Shown piece by piece: positions 41,865 to 50,215 of a stretch of 64,000 bases of DNA. The stretch comes from HRBIN12 sp035762085 (GTDB lineage: Bacteria; Actinomycetota; UBA4738; HRBIN12): assembly GCA_035762085.1 (NCBI GenBank), contig DASTPT010000072.1, positions 1-64,000 on the forward strand, given 5' to 3'. The position numbers and the translations under genes were made by a program. Under the pieces are notes generated by a model that ran no database searches, was not told where the DNA came from, and saw only the letters and a program-made list of their open reading frames with translations. The stretch's first letter is position 1. Each line of letters opens with the position of its first letter.

Positions 41865-42860
41865 CTAGCGGTACTCGATCCGGGTGAAGTGCTCGAGCTT
41901 CTCGAAGCTGTGCTCGGCCTCGATCCAGCGGACGGTCCCGGTCCGGGAGCGCATCACGAGCGAATACGTCGTGGCGCCGTCGGGCCAGTACTTCACCCCT
42001 CGGAGCAGAGAGCCGGTCGTGATGCCGGTCGCGGCGAAGAACACGTCGTCCCCCGACACCAGTTCGTCCGTCGTGAGGATCTTGTCGAGGTCGTAGCCCT
42101 GGTCCTCGAGCAGGCGGTGCTCGTCGTCGTTCCGGGGGAACAGGCGGCCCTGGATCGCGCCGCCGAGGCACTTCATCGCGGCCGCGGCGATGACGCCCTC
42201 TGGCGTCCCGCCGATGCCGAGCAGCAGGTCGATGCCGGAGCGCCGGGTGGTCGCCGCGGCGATCGCGCCGGCGACGTCGCCGTCGGTGATCAGGAAGACC
42301 TTCGCGCCGATCTCGCGCACCGCCTTGATCATGTCGGTGTGGCGGTCACGGTCCAAGATCGTGACGGCCATCTCCTCGACGCGCTTCGCCTTCGCCTTCG
42401 CGACAAGGCGAACGTTCTCCTCCGGGGGCGCGGTGATGTCGATGACGTCGGCCGCCTCCGGGCCTGCCGCGACCTTTTCCATGTAGACGGCCGCGCCGGG
42501 GAAGAACATCGTGCCGCGCTCGGCGAGCGCGATGACCGAGAGCGCGTTCGGCTGCCCGACCGAGGTCAGGCGCGTGCCGTCGATCGGGTCGACGGCGACG
42601 TCGACGGCCGGTCCGTCGCCGTTGCCGACGGACTCGCCGTTGTAGAGCATCGGCGCCTCGTCCTTCTCGCCCTCGCCGATCACCACCACACCCTGCATCG
42701 AGACGGTGTCGACCATGAGTCGCATGCCGTCAACGGCGGCCTGGTCGGCGGCGATCTTGTCCCCGCGGCCGATGAACGGGCCGGCGGCGAGGGCGGCCGC
42801 CTCGGTCACGCGGACCAGCTCGATGGCGAGGTTCCGGTCGGGTCGTTGCTCGTCGGACAT
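41865..42860 (-). CDS. glpX: class II fructose-1,6-bisphosphatase
   Basis: The 331-residue enzyme dephosphorylates fructose-1,6-bisphosphate in gluconeogenesis. It has the metal-binding VIGEGEKDEAPML, VDPIDGTRLTSVGQPN and the DRDRHTDMI, ITDGDVAGAI and GIGGTPEGV blocks. The ATG at 42860 follows GCAGGAGG. It is the last minus-strand gene of the glycerol region; in E. coli glpX belongs to the glpFKX operon, and the neighbourhood is reminiscent. Confidence 0.96.
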   Translation of the reverse strand: MSDEQRPDRNLAIELVRVTEAAALAAGPFIGRGDKIAADQAAVDGMRLMVDTVSMQGVVVIGEGEKDEAPMLYNGESVGNGDGPAVDVAVDPIDGTRLTSVGQPNALSVIALAERGTMFFPGAAVYMEKVAAGPEAADVIDITAPPEENVRLVAKAKAKRVEEMAVTILDRDRHTDMIKAVREIGAKVFLITDGDVAGAIAAATTRRSGIDLLLGIGGTPEGVIAAAAMKCLGGAIQGRLFPRNDDEHRLLEDQGYDLDKILTTDELVSGDDVFFAATGITTGSLLRGVKYWPDGATTYSLVMRSRTGTVRWIEAEHSFEKLEHFTRIEYR

Positions 42861-42901
42861 CGCGATCCCTCCTGCGCGGACGGGGAGCCGATGGGCCAAT
42901 C

Positions 42902-43906
42902 CTATGCCGGTGGCTCGAACGGCGCCGGGGCGAGCCCGCGCTTCGCGTACCAGGCCAGCGTGCGACGGACCGTCGTCTCCATCGGCGTGTACGCGAGCCC
43001 CAGCTCGCGCTCGGCGCGCGAGCCGTCGTACCGGTGTCCGTGGAGCAGCGTGCGCACCGCCTCGCGGCACAGCGGGAGGTCGCGGCGGACGAGGGCGCCG
43101 ACCGCCTGTGCCACCTCGCCGGCGGCGGGCACCAGCCAGCGCGGCAGGAAGCGAACGTGTTCGGGTCGACCGGTCAGGCCTCGGAGCACCGCGACGGCCT
43201 CGCGCACGCCGACCGTGAAGCCGTTCAGCAGATAGCGCTCGCCGGCCACGCCGTCGGCCTCGGCCAGGAGGTGACCCGCGGTGCAATCCTCGACGTCGAC
43301 GACCGACAGGGCGGTCTCGACGACCACGGGGAGCCTGCCGTTGACCAGGTCCAGCAGCAGACGCGCCGAGCCGCTGAGGCGGCCGGGCCCCTGAACCGAG
43401 GAGGGGTTCACGCACACGACGTCCAGCTCGAGCTGTCGCGCCCAGCTCGTCACGCGACGCTCGGCCAGGTGCTTCGAGCGCTCGTAGTGCGAGAGGTACG
43501 AGCCGCGATGCGGTGAGTCCTCGCGCCCGACGGTGCCGCGCACCTCGCCGATCGCGGAGGCCGAGGACGTGTAGACCATGCGGCGTAGGCCGGCCGCGAC
43601 GGCGGCTCGAACGACGTTGCCCGACCCCTCGACGTTCACACGGTACATCGGGCGCGGGTCCCGGACGCACATCGCGTTCACGCCGGCGGCATGGAACACG
43701 ACCTCGCACCCCCGCATCGCCTCGACGAGCGACTCGAGGTGGAGCACGTCGCCCCGCGCCGGCGTCGCCCCGAGCGATGCGGCGCGCGCGGTCGCGTCCG
43801 GGGACCGGGCGAGCGCCCGGACGTCGCGCCCCTGGGCGACCAGGCGCTCGAGGAGCGCGCCGCCGACGAACCCCGAGCCGCCGGTCACGAGGACGGGACC
43901 GGCCAC
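42902..43906 (-). CDS. extended SDR NAD(P)-dependent epimerase/reductase
   Basis: The 334-residue protein has the nucleotide motif VTGGSGFVGGALLERL and a catalytic YERSK with the serine in YTSSASAIG. It resembles dihydroflavonol-4-reductase and HpnA-type sugar epimerases. The C-terminal third is substrate-binding. GTG 43906 lies three bases after the pgsA stop, so it is co-transcribed with pgsA. The substrate is unknown; a role in lipid or glycolipid head-group modification is only a guess from the neighbour. Confidence 0.87.
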   Translation of the reverse strand: MAGPVLVTGGSGFVGGALLERLVAQGRDVRALARSPDATARAASLGATPARGDVLHLESLVEAMRGCEVVFHAAGVNAMCVRDPRPMYRVNVEGSGNVVRAAVAAGLRRMVYTSSASAIGEVRGTVGREDSPHRGSYLSHYERSKHLAERRVTSWARQLELDVVCVNPSSVQGPGRLSGSARLLLDLVNGRLPVVVETALSVVDVEDCTAGHLLAEADGVAGERYLLNGFTVGVREAVAVLRGLTGRPEHVRFLPRWLVPAAGEVAQAVGALVRRDLPLCREAVRTLLHGHRYDGSRAERELGLAYTPMETTVRRTLAWYAKRGLAPAPFEPPA

Positions 43907-43909
43907 CGA

Positions 43910-44497
43910 CTACTTCTTCGCCGCCCGGGCGGAGCGCGGGATCGAGCCCACGAACCGCATCAGGTACTCGACCCCCGAGCCGATCGTCACGAATGCGGCG
44001 GCGAGCATCGCCCACTGGTCCAGGTACAGGTCGCCGATCGGCTCGCCCAGGCGCCAGATCGCGAGCGTGATCGCGACGAACTGGACGTTCGCCTTCAGCT
44101 TCCCCCAGATCGATGGCTTCATCACCTCGCCGCCGGCGGCCACCACGCCGCGGAGGCCGAGGATCAGGAGCTCGCGGCCGACGATGATGAACGCGATCCA
44201 CGGCGACGCACGACCGACCGCGACGAGCGCCACGAGCACGCCCGAGACGAGCAGCTTGTCCGCGGTCGTGTCGAGGAAGTTGCCGAGGACCGTGACGCGC
44301 TTCCATCGCCGCGCCAGATACCCGTCGAAGAAGTCGGTGATCGCGGCAAAGGCGAACAGCCAGCCGGCGATCGCGTAGGCGTGCTCGGTGTCGTCGCCGA
44401 TCAGGACGAGCCACATGATCACCGGGACGAGGATCGCCCGTAGATAGGTGATCCCCTCCAGGAAGATCGCGGCGCGTCGATCGGCGGCTTCGCTCAC
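43910..44497 (-). CDS. pgsA: CDP-diacylglycerol-glycerol-3-phosphate 3-phosphatidyltransferase (PgsA-type)
   Basis: The 195-residue membrane protein has the complete CDP-alcohol phosphotransferase motif TDFFDGYLARRWKRVTVLG continuing to FLDTTADK, with all conserved aspartates. Five or six helices are predicted. The enzyme joins CDP-diacylglycerol with glycerol-3-phosphate to make phosphatidylglycerolphosphate. That it lies in a glycerol-3-phosphate gene cluster is consistent with this. It starts with GTG 42 bases after the dhaM stop. Confidence 0.9.
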   Translation of the reverse strand: MSEAADRRAAIFLEGITYLRAILVPVIMWLVLIGDDTEHAYAIAGWLFAFAAITDFFDGYLARRWKRVTVLGNFLDTTADKLLVSGVLVALVAVGRASPWIAFIIVGRELLILGLRGVVAAGGEVMKPSIWGKLKANVQFVAITLAIWRLGEPIGDLYLDQWAMLAAAFVTIGSGVEYLMRFVGSIPRSARAAKK

Positions 44498-44539
44498 GGG
44501 CGCTCCGCCCGCATCCTACCCCGCGGGGCGCGGCGGCCC

Positions 44540-47014
44540 TCAGTCGGCCTCGCGTGCAACCAGCTCGCGTACGGCCTCCGCGCTCGGGAGCTCGAGGGCG
44601 TGGGCCGCGAGCTCGCGCGCCCGACCGAGGTCGACGCCCCGCACGACCCGCTTCACGCCGGGGATCGCCGGGGCGCTCATCGAGAGCTCGGTCACGCCCA
44701 GGCCGAGGAGCAATGGCGTCGCCGCCTCGTCGCCGGCCAGCTCGCCGCAGACGCCGACCCACCGACCGTGCTCCACCGCCGCCGCGCACGTCGACCCGAT
44801 CAGGCGCAGCACGGCGGGGTGCAACGCGTCCGAGAGCGCGGCCACGCGCTCGTTCCCGCGGTCGGCCGCGAGCGTGTACTGCGTGAGGTCGTTCGTCCCG
44901 ATGGAGAAGAAGTCGGCCTCCGGCGCGAGCGCCGACGCGGTGAGCGCGGCCGACGGAACCTCGACCATGATGCCGACCTGCAACCCCGCCGGAAGCGGGA
45001 CGCCGAGACCTTCCGCCGCAGCGCCCACCGCCGCACGCGCCGCACGGAGCTCCTCGACCGTGGCGACCATCGGGAACATCAGGCGGATGGGATGGTCGGC
45101 CGCAACCCGGAGGATCGCGCGCAGCTGCGTCACCAACAGCTCGGGGCGCTCGAGCCCGAGCCGCAGGCCGCGCATCCCGAGGAAGGGGTTCGCCTCGCGC
45201 GGCTGCGCCAGGTACGGGAGCGGCTTGTCCGCGCCGACGTCGAGCGTACGCACGACCATCGGCCGCCCGCGGAGCGTTTCCGCCGCTCGCCGGTACGCCG
45301 CCTCCTGCTCGTCCTCCGAGGGCATCTGCCCGCGCTCCATGAACAGGAACTCGGTGCGGAAGAGCCCGACGCCGTCGCAGCCCGCCTCGACGGCGGCACC
45401 GACCTCCTCCGGGGAGCCGACGTTCGCCGCCACCTCCACCGTCACGCCGTCGACGGTGACCGCCGGCGCCTGCGCCTCCGCGCGGGCCGAGCGGTCCGCC
45501 TCGGCGCGGGCGCGCCGGCGCTCCTCGAGTTCGGCGGTCACTTCGGCCGAGGGCTCCACGTGCAACAGCCCGGCGTCGCCGTCGAGCGCGAGCGCGGTCC
45601 CCTCGGCGATCTCCAGCGCGCGGTCTCCGAGACCCACGACCGCCGGGATCCCGAGCGATCGCGCCAGGATCGCGGCGTGCGACGTGGGCCCGCCGAACGC
45701 GGTCGCGATGCCGAGCGCGAGCGCCGGGTCGAGCCCGGCCGCATCGGCCGGCGTGAGATCGGGGGCCACGAGGATGCCCGGCCCCTCGAGCCTCGGCCTC
45801 GGCGCCGGCACCCCGAGGAGGTGCGCGAGCACCTGCAGGCCGACGCTGCGGAGGTCGGCCGCACGGGCGCGCATGTAGTCGTCCTCGAGCGCCTCCCACT
45901 CGGCCGCCATCGCCTCGACCGCCGCGCTCCACGCGGTCGGCGCGTCGCGGCCCCGGTCCCGGATCTCGGCGCGGACGGGGTCGAGCAGCATCTCGTCCTG
46001 CAGGAACAACCGGTGGGCGTCGAAGATCGCCGCCTGGTACTCGCCGGCGCGGCCGGCCACGGCCGCGCGCTGCGCGTCGATGTCCACCGCCGTGGCCTCG
46101 AGCGCATCCTGCAGCGCCCGGGCCTCGACGGCGGGATCCGTCGCCTCGCGCTCGGGGAACTCGAGGACCGGCGGCCGGAACCGCCGTGCGACGCCGAGCG
46201 CCACGCCCGGCGAGGTGGCCACGCCGGCGAGCGCGCCGGCGGGCGCCGCGGGTCCCGACGCGGTCACGACCGGCTCCTCGACGGTCCGCTCGTCGAAGCC
46301 GCGGTCGGCGAGCCCGCGCACGGCCTCGAGCGCCCGATCCGCCTCGGGGCCCGTTGCGAAGACCTCGATCTCGTCCCCCCTGGCGACGCCGAGCGTGGCG
46401 ACCGCGTTCAGGCTCCGCGCGGTCACCGGCCCGCGCCCGCCGCTCACGTTGGCGACACGGACGTCGGCGTCGAACCCCGAGGCGATCTGGACGAACCGGG
46501 CCGCCGGCCGGGCGTGCAGGCCGTGCGGGTTCTCGACGACGAGGCGGACCGAGCGGGCCTGCCCCGCGTCGAAGGCCGCCGGCGCCTCGGTCGGCGCGGC
46601 TTCGCCGCCGCCGAGGTGGGCGATCTTCGGCGCCAGCCCGCCGCGCGCCTCCGCGGCCACCTGCTCGGCGCTCGCGCCGAGCTTGGCCGTGACGGCCGCC
46701 GCGACTGCCCCCTCGACGAACGGCGCCTCGCAGAGGAGGACCTTCCCGCGCTTGTCCTCGGGCAGCATCTCGAGGGCCATCTCGGCCGACAGGACCGCGC
46801 TGCCCAGGTCCATGAGGACGACCACGCCGTCGTCGGACCATGCGCGCTCGATCGCGGCTACGACCAGGACGGCATCGGTTCCAACGGGGTGATCGGGCGC
46901 GTCCAGTCCGCCGGCGGTCTCGAGCTTGACCTCGGGCCCGCCCATCTCGCGCGCCAGCTCGGCCGCGCCCTCGGCCAGCTTCCAGCTGTGCGAGACGAGG
47001 ACGAGCCCGACCAC
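44540..47014 (-). CDS. dhaM: DhaM-HPr-enzyme I fusion: PEP-dependent phosphoryl donor for dihydroxyacetone kinase
   Basis: The 824-residue protein carries a full PEP-to-DhaL relay. An EIIA-mannose-type DhaM domain (1-135) has His9 in LVSHSWK. An HPr domain (about 152-240) has His167 in GLHARP. Full-length enzyme I (about 258-824) has the phospho-histidine His446 in GGPTSHAA and the PEP-binding Cys756 in GVCGELAGD. E. coli DhaM stops after the enzyme I N-terminal domain and cannot use PEP itself; this one probably can. The GTG or ATG region at 47014 is nine bases after the SdhD-like stop. Confidence 0.94.
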   Translation of the reverse strand: MVGLVLVSHSWKLAEGAAELAREMGGPEVKLETAGGLDAPDHPVGTDAVLVVAAIERAWSDDGVVVLMDLGSAVLSAEMALEMLPEDKRGKVLLCEAPFVEGAVAAAVTAKLGASAEQVAAEARGGLAPKIAHLGGGEAAPTEAPAAFDAGQARSVRLVVENPHGLHARPAARFVQIASGFDADVRVANVSGGRGPVTARSLNAVATLGVARGDEIEVFATGPEADRALEAVRGLADRGFDERTVEEPVVTASGPAAPAGALAGVATSPGVALGVARRFRPPVLEFPEREATDPAVEARALQDALEATAVDIDAQRAAVAGRAGEYQAAIFDAHRLFLQDEMLLDPVRAEIRDRGRDAPTAWSAAVEAMAAEWEALEDDYMRARAADLRSVGLQVLAHLLGVPAPRPRLEGPGILVAPDLTPADAAGLDPALALGIATAFGGPTSHAAILARSLGIPAVVGLGDRALEIAEGTALALDGDAGLLHVEPSAEVTAELEERRRARAEADRSARAEAQAPAVTVDGVTVEVAANVGSPEEVGAAVEAGCDGVGLFRTEFLFMERGQMPSEDEQEAAYRRAAETLRGRPMVVRTLDVGADKPLPYLAQPREANPFLGMRGLRLGLERPELLVTQLRAILRVAADHPIRLMFPMVATVEELRAARAAVGAAAEGLGVPLPAGLQVGIMVEVPSAALTASALAPEADFFSIGTNDLTQYTLAADRGNERVAALSDALHPAVLRLIGSTCAAAVEHGRWVGVCGELAGDEAATPLLLGLGVTELSMSAPAIPGVKRVVRGVDLGRARELAAHALELPSAEAVRELVAREAD

Positions 47015-47023
47015 GGCGAGGCC

Positions 47024-47425
47024 TCAGGCGCGCGTCGCGAGCGTGCCGACGAGGAAGAAGCCGTACGCGACCGTCGCGATGCCGAGCACCCACAGCCCCA
47101 GGTCGATCCGGCGCCGGGCGCGCCCGCTGAACCCCATGTCCAACAGGACGGCGCGGAGGCCCAGCAGGGCGTGGGTCGTGACGGTGACGAGGAAGAAGCA
47201 CTCCACCGTGAAGATCAGCGGGCTGGCGATGTAGTCCAGCACCTGCTGGTACGAGCGCAGCCCCCCCACCTCCTGGACGACGAAGTGATGGGCGATCATG
47301 TGCACGACCAGCAGCACGAGCAGCGCCACGCCCGTGATGACGGTCCAGCGCCACACGCGGACGGACTTGCCGCCGGGGATCGGGCGACGCTTCGTGGGGA
47401 CGGGGCGGGTCGGGGCGACGTCCAT
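47024..47425 (-). CDS. SdhD-like cytochrome b membrane anchor of the GlpA-containing complex
   Basis: The 133-residue protein has three hydrophobic helices (about 26-50, 66-88 and 103-128). His85 lies in HALLGLR, the SdhD heme-ligand motif H-x3-G-x-R. Asp95 follows, but the usual next tyrosine of the quinone site is methionine (LLDMG). It begins two bases after the SdhC-like stop. By homology it anchors the Fe-S subunit to the membrane and binds heme b and quinone. No SdhA is nearby; the flavoprotein of the operon is GlpA-like. Confidence 0.85.
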   Translation of the reverse strand: MDVAPTRPVPTKRRPIPGGKSVRVWRWTVITGVALLVLLVVHMIAHHFVVQEVGGLRSYQQVLDYIASPLIFTVECFFLVTVTTHALLGLRAVLLDMGFSGRARRRIDLGLWVLGIATVAYGFFLVGTLATRA

Positions 47426-47427
47426 CC

Positions 47428-47877
47428 CTACTCACCCCCCAGGACGTGGATCGCGCTGTAGACCAGGAGGGTCGTCCCGATCACGGTGAAGGCCCAGAAC
47501 AGGGCCTTCTGCCGGTCGGGGACGACCCCCGTGCCGACGAGCGCGACGCGCACGCCGTTCAGGCCGTGGAACAGGATGCCGAAGATGAGCAGGACGTCGA
47601 GCAGCAGGAACACCGTGTTCGTCGCCAGCTCGACGAAGTCGTTCCACATCGACTCCCCGACGAGCAGCATCGAGAGCACGGCGAGGTGCAGGTAGAGGTA
47701 GAAGACGAGGCCGAGGCCCGTGATCCGGTTCGCCGCGAACGCCCACGACCCGATCGTGCGGCCGCGCGGGTCGAACCAGCCGGTCGGCGTGACCCCGATA
47801 CCCTTGCGCAGCACCGGCCCTCGGCGTGACCGCTCCTCGCTGCCCGGGATCTGATCGGTGGTCGTCGGCTGGCTCAT
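47428..47877 (-). CDS. SdhC-like cytochrome b membrane anchor of the GlpA-containing complex
   Basis: The 149-residue protein has a polar N-terminus (1-40), then NRITGLGL (residues 50-57), the SdhC-type helix 1 motif, and three helices (about 52-73, 86-106 and 120-140). His104 in HGLNGVR is the expected heme ligand. The ATG at 47877 follows GGAGGG and overlaps the SdhB-like stop by four bases (ATGA). It should form the membrane part with the SdhD-like subunit. Confidence 0.87.
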   Translation of the reverse strand: MSQPTTTDQIPGSEERSRRGPVLRKGIGVTPTGWFDPRGRTIGSWAFAANRITGLGLVFYLYLHLAVLSMLLVGESMWNDFVELATNTVFLLLDVLLIFGILFHGLNGVRVALVGTGVVPDRQKALFWAFTVIGTTLLVYSAIHVLGGE

Positions 47878-48641
47878 CGGATTCCCTCCATCCGATCCGG
47901 GGTCACGAGCGCGCCGCCGGTGAGCACGCCGCGGAGCGCCATGATCCGGGCGGCGGGGTTCACGTTCGAGGGGCAGGCCTCGCTGCACTCGAAGGCCGCG
48001 TGGCAGCGCCACACGCCGTCCGGCTCGTCGGCCCAGTTGAGCAGCCCGGTGATGTCGGCGCCGCGTGGCTCCTCGTGCATCCGCTGTGCAGCGGCGAGCG
48101 CGGCCGGGCCGACGTAGCGGTCGGTCGTCGCCGCGATCGGACACGCGGACAGGCACAGGCCGCACTCGATGCAGTCCTCGTAGCGGATGTACGTGGGGAT
48201 GCCGTCCGGCGTCGTGGCCTCGGCGTTGAACTCGCTCGAGCGCACGTACGGGTACTCGTCCGGGAATCGCGCGTAGAACTCGTCCATGTCCACCACGAGA
48301 TCGGCCAGCACGGGGACGTTCGCGATCGGCTCGACGGTGATGTCCAGCCCGAGGTCGTGCACGTCCGTCACGCACATCAGGACCTCGCGGCCGTTCACGC
48401 GCACACCGCAGGTGCCGCACGAGGCGTGGAAGCACGAGTGCCGCAGCATCAACGACGGGTCCTGGTGGAGCTGGATCCACTTCAGCGCGTCGAGGAGCGT
48501 CATCCGCTCGGCGAGCGGCACGTCGAACGTGTCGACGTGCGAGGCCTCGTCGCCTCGCTTGTACCGGAAGACGTGGAACCGCCGGGACTCGGTCGCCCCG
48601 GCTGCGGCTGGCTGGTCGGTTGCGGTCTGCACGGCGCTCAC
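47874..48641 (-). CDS. SdhB/FrdB-like iron-sulfur subunit partnered with GlpA
   Basis: The 255-residue protein has every cluster ligand of a complex II iron-sulfur subunit. [2Fe-2S] is Cys70, Cys75, Cys78 and Cys90. The second domain has Cys157, Cys160, Cys163 and Cys167 in CIECGLCLSACP, then Cys213, Cys219 and Cys223 in CHAAFECSEACP, as for [4Fe-4S] and [3Fe-4S]. GTG 48641 is one base after the stop of the GlpA-like gene. The electron path flavin to three Fe-S clusters to heme/quinone is inferred. Confidence 0.93.
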   Translation of the reverse strand: MSAVQTATDQPAAAGATESRRFHVFRYKRGDEASHVDTFDVPLAERMTLLDALKWIQLHQDPSLMLRHSCFHASCGTCGVRVNGREVLMCVTDVHDLGLDITVEPIANVPVLADLVVDMDEFYARFPDEYPYVRSSEFNAEATTPDGIPTYIRYEDCIECGLCLSACPIAATTDRYVGPAALAAAQRMHEEPRGADITGLLNWADEPDGVWRCHAAFECSEACPSNVNPAARIMALRGVLTGGALVTPDRMEGIR

Positions 48642-48642
48642 C

Positions 48643-49824
48643 TCAGGCGGCGGAGTAGTAGGCGGTGTGGGGGAGCAGGACGGTGTCGCGGGTCCTGCAC
48701 TCGGCCTCGATGCCGAGCTTGCCGCAGATCACGTTCGCGCAGAGCTCGGCCATGCCTCGGAGCGTGGTGCCCTTGCCTCCCGTGATCGTGACGAACCCCT
48801 CGACGCCGTCGGACTCCCTGTGATCGAAGGTCTTGAAGGTGCGAGACAGCTCGCGTCCGGTGTCGGCCTCGCCCCGCGAGCCGATGAGGGGCCGGGCGGC
48901 CGACCACGCTGCACGGAACTCGGCGCGGCTCACGGCGGGGACGAGCTTCGCGCCCTCCTCGTACATCCGCTGCACGTGGTCCTCCGGCACCCCGAGGTCG
49001 TCCGGATCCTCCACGGTCCAGGAGCTGGTCCCGACGACCGAGAGCCCGCGCTGCGGAACGATGATGTCGCCGTCGCCCGACTTGTGGAGCCGGTTCAGCA
49101 CCATGTTGCACAGGCGGCCCCGCAACGCCAGGAGCACACCTGGCGACGGGCGGATCGGGACGTCCACTCCGGCCATCCGCGCGATGTGCTCGGACCACGG
49201 CCCGGTGGCGTTCACGACGATGTCGGCGCGGATCGTCCCCTCCTTGCCGGTGACGTGATCGCGCACCACGGCGCCGGACACGACGCGATCGGTGACGACC
49301 AGGTCCAGCACCTCGATGTAGGGATGGATCGATGCCCCGTTGTGTTTGGCCGTGGCGAAGAACCGCAGTGGCATCCGCATAGCGTCCATCGTGCCGTCCG
49401 GGATCCGCACGGCAGCCTTCAGCTCCGGGTTCAGGTTCGGCTCGAGCGCGAGCGCCTCGGAGGGTGTGAGCTGCTGCGTCGGGATGCCGCTCTCGGCGCA
49501 CCCCTTGAGGAAGGGCTCGAGGTACTCCATGTCCTCGTCGTCGATCGCCACGAACAGGCCGTCGTTCTCCTCGAACGAGCCGGGGCAGATCCGGCGGAGG
49601 ATCATGTTCTCCTCGATGCACTCGACGGCGGACTCCTGGTCCCCGACGGCGTAGCGCGCCCCGCTGTGGAGGAGCCCGTGGTGGCGGCCCGTCGTCCCCG
49701 AGGTCACCTCCCCGCGCTCGACGAGCGTGACCTTCAGGCCGCGGAGCGTGAGGTCGTGCGCGAGCGCCCCCCCGGTCCCTCCGCCGCCGACGATCAGGAT
49801 GTGTGCGGGCGCGGTGACGGACAC
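48643..49824 (-). CDS. glpA: glycerol-3-phosphate dehydrogenase flavoprotein (GlpA-type, without C-terminal Fe-S extension)
   Basis: The 393-residue FAD protein has GGGGTGGALAHDL (residues 13-25) and TGRHHGLLHSGARYAV (45-60), which matches E. coli GlpA closely in that block, as do VRIPDGTMDAMRM, IVVNATGPWSEHIA, GDGDIIVPQRG and TITGGKGTTLRGMAE. It lacks the C-terminal BFD-like domain of E. coli GlpA (542 residues), whose Cys-rich cluster is gone. It also lacks the SdhA flavin-linking histidine motif. It should oxidise glycerol-3-phosphate to dihydroxyacetone phosphate and pass electrons to the adjacent SdhB-like subunit. Confidence 0.92.
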   Translation of the reverse strand: MSVTAPAHILIVGGGGTGGALAHDLTLRGLKVTLVERGEVTSGTTGRHHGLLHSGARYAVGDQESAVECIEENMILRRICPGSFEENDGLFVAIDDEDMEYLEPFLKGCAESGIPTQQLTPSEALALEPNLNPELKAAVRIPDGTMDAMRMPLRFFATAKHNGASIHPYIEVLDLVVTDRVVSGAVVRDHVTGKEGTIRADIVVNATGPWSEHIARMAGVDVPIRPSPGVLLALRGRLCNMVLNRLHKSGDGDIIVPQRGLSVVGTSSWTVEDPDDLGVPEDHVQRMYEEGAKLVPAVSRAEFRAAWSAARPLIGSRGEADTGRELSRTFKTFDHRESDGVEGFVTITGGKGTTLRGMAELCANVICGKLGIEAECRTRDTVLLPHTAYYSAA

Positions 49825-49882
49825 GGCTCATCGACCTCCCGAGCGCCCCGGCGCCGAGGCGACCCGAGGCCCGACGTGCGAA

Positions 49883-49905
49883 GGGGCGGGCAGATCGCCC
49901 GCCCC
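49883..49905 (-). terminator. hairpin between the FAEGQ gene and glpA
   Basis: GGGGCGGGC and GCCCGCCCC form a perfect nine-base stem with a five-base loop. On the minus strand it follows the FAEGQ gene and precedes glpA, so it may end or attenuate transcription. No T-run is present. The remaining bases of the 187-base gap hold nothing else I recognise. Confidence 0.5.
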
Positions 49906-50011
49906 ACCACGGACGACGCCCCCGAACTCTCCGGACGTGCGTCCCATACGGACCGAGTGTGCCATCGGCGTCGGGGAGCGACGCGGGACGGTCGCCCCCT
50001 CCGGCGCCGGA

Positions 50012-50215
50012 CTATCGCTCCTTCTGGCCCTCGGCGAACCCGGTCTTGCGGTGCGCCTCCTCGTCGTGATCCATCTCCTGGCCCTCGGCGAAGTTGCCGT
50101 GGTGCTCGTCGTGCTCCTGATGGCCCGATTGCTGCCCCTCGGCGAAGTCGCCGTCGTGGCGCTTCTCGTCGCGGGACTCCTGTCCCTCGGCGAAGTTCCC
50201 GTGCTCGTCGCCCAT
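50012..50215 (-). CDS. 67-residue protein with four FAEGQ repeats
   Basis: The small, highly charged protein (67 residues, His/Glu/Asp/Lys-rich) contains the core FAEGQ four times, at residues 8-12, 24-28, 42-46 and 60-64; the first three are preceded by G-N or G-D. It has no signal peptide, membrane helix or cysteine and is probably intrinsically disordered. The start ATG at 50215 has a strong GGAGGTGG ribosome site. It sits between glpK and glpA in the glycerol cluster, with a hairpin on each side. The family is not recognised; a repetitive peptide precursor, a small binding scaffold or a stress peptide are all possible. Confidence 0.75.
   Translation of the reverse strand: MGDEHGNFAEGQESRDEKRHDGDFAEGQQSGHQEHDEHHGNFAEGQEMDHDEEAHRKTGFAEGQKER

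Noticed and set aside
41865..47435. Open frame of 1856 codons on the minus strand.
   Set aside because: Only the C-terminal GlpX portion (starting 42860) is a real gene; the upstream part is a shadow of dhaM and others in another frame.
47024..48641. Labelling this as a normal succinate dehydrogenase operon.
   Set aside because: There is no SdhA; the adjacent flavoprotein has GlpA motifs and lacks the SdhA flavin-linkage motif.
50012..50215. CRISPR or non-coding tandem repeat at the FAEGQ gene.
   Set aside because: The repeats are 15-base coding units with synonymous changes, spaced by whole codons and preceded by a ribosome site.
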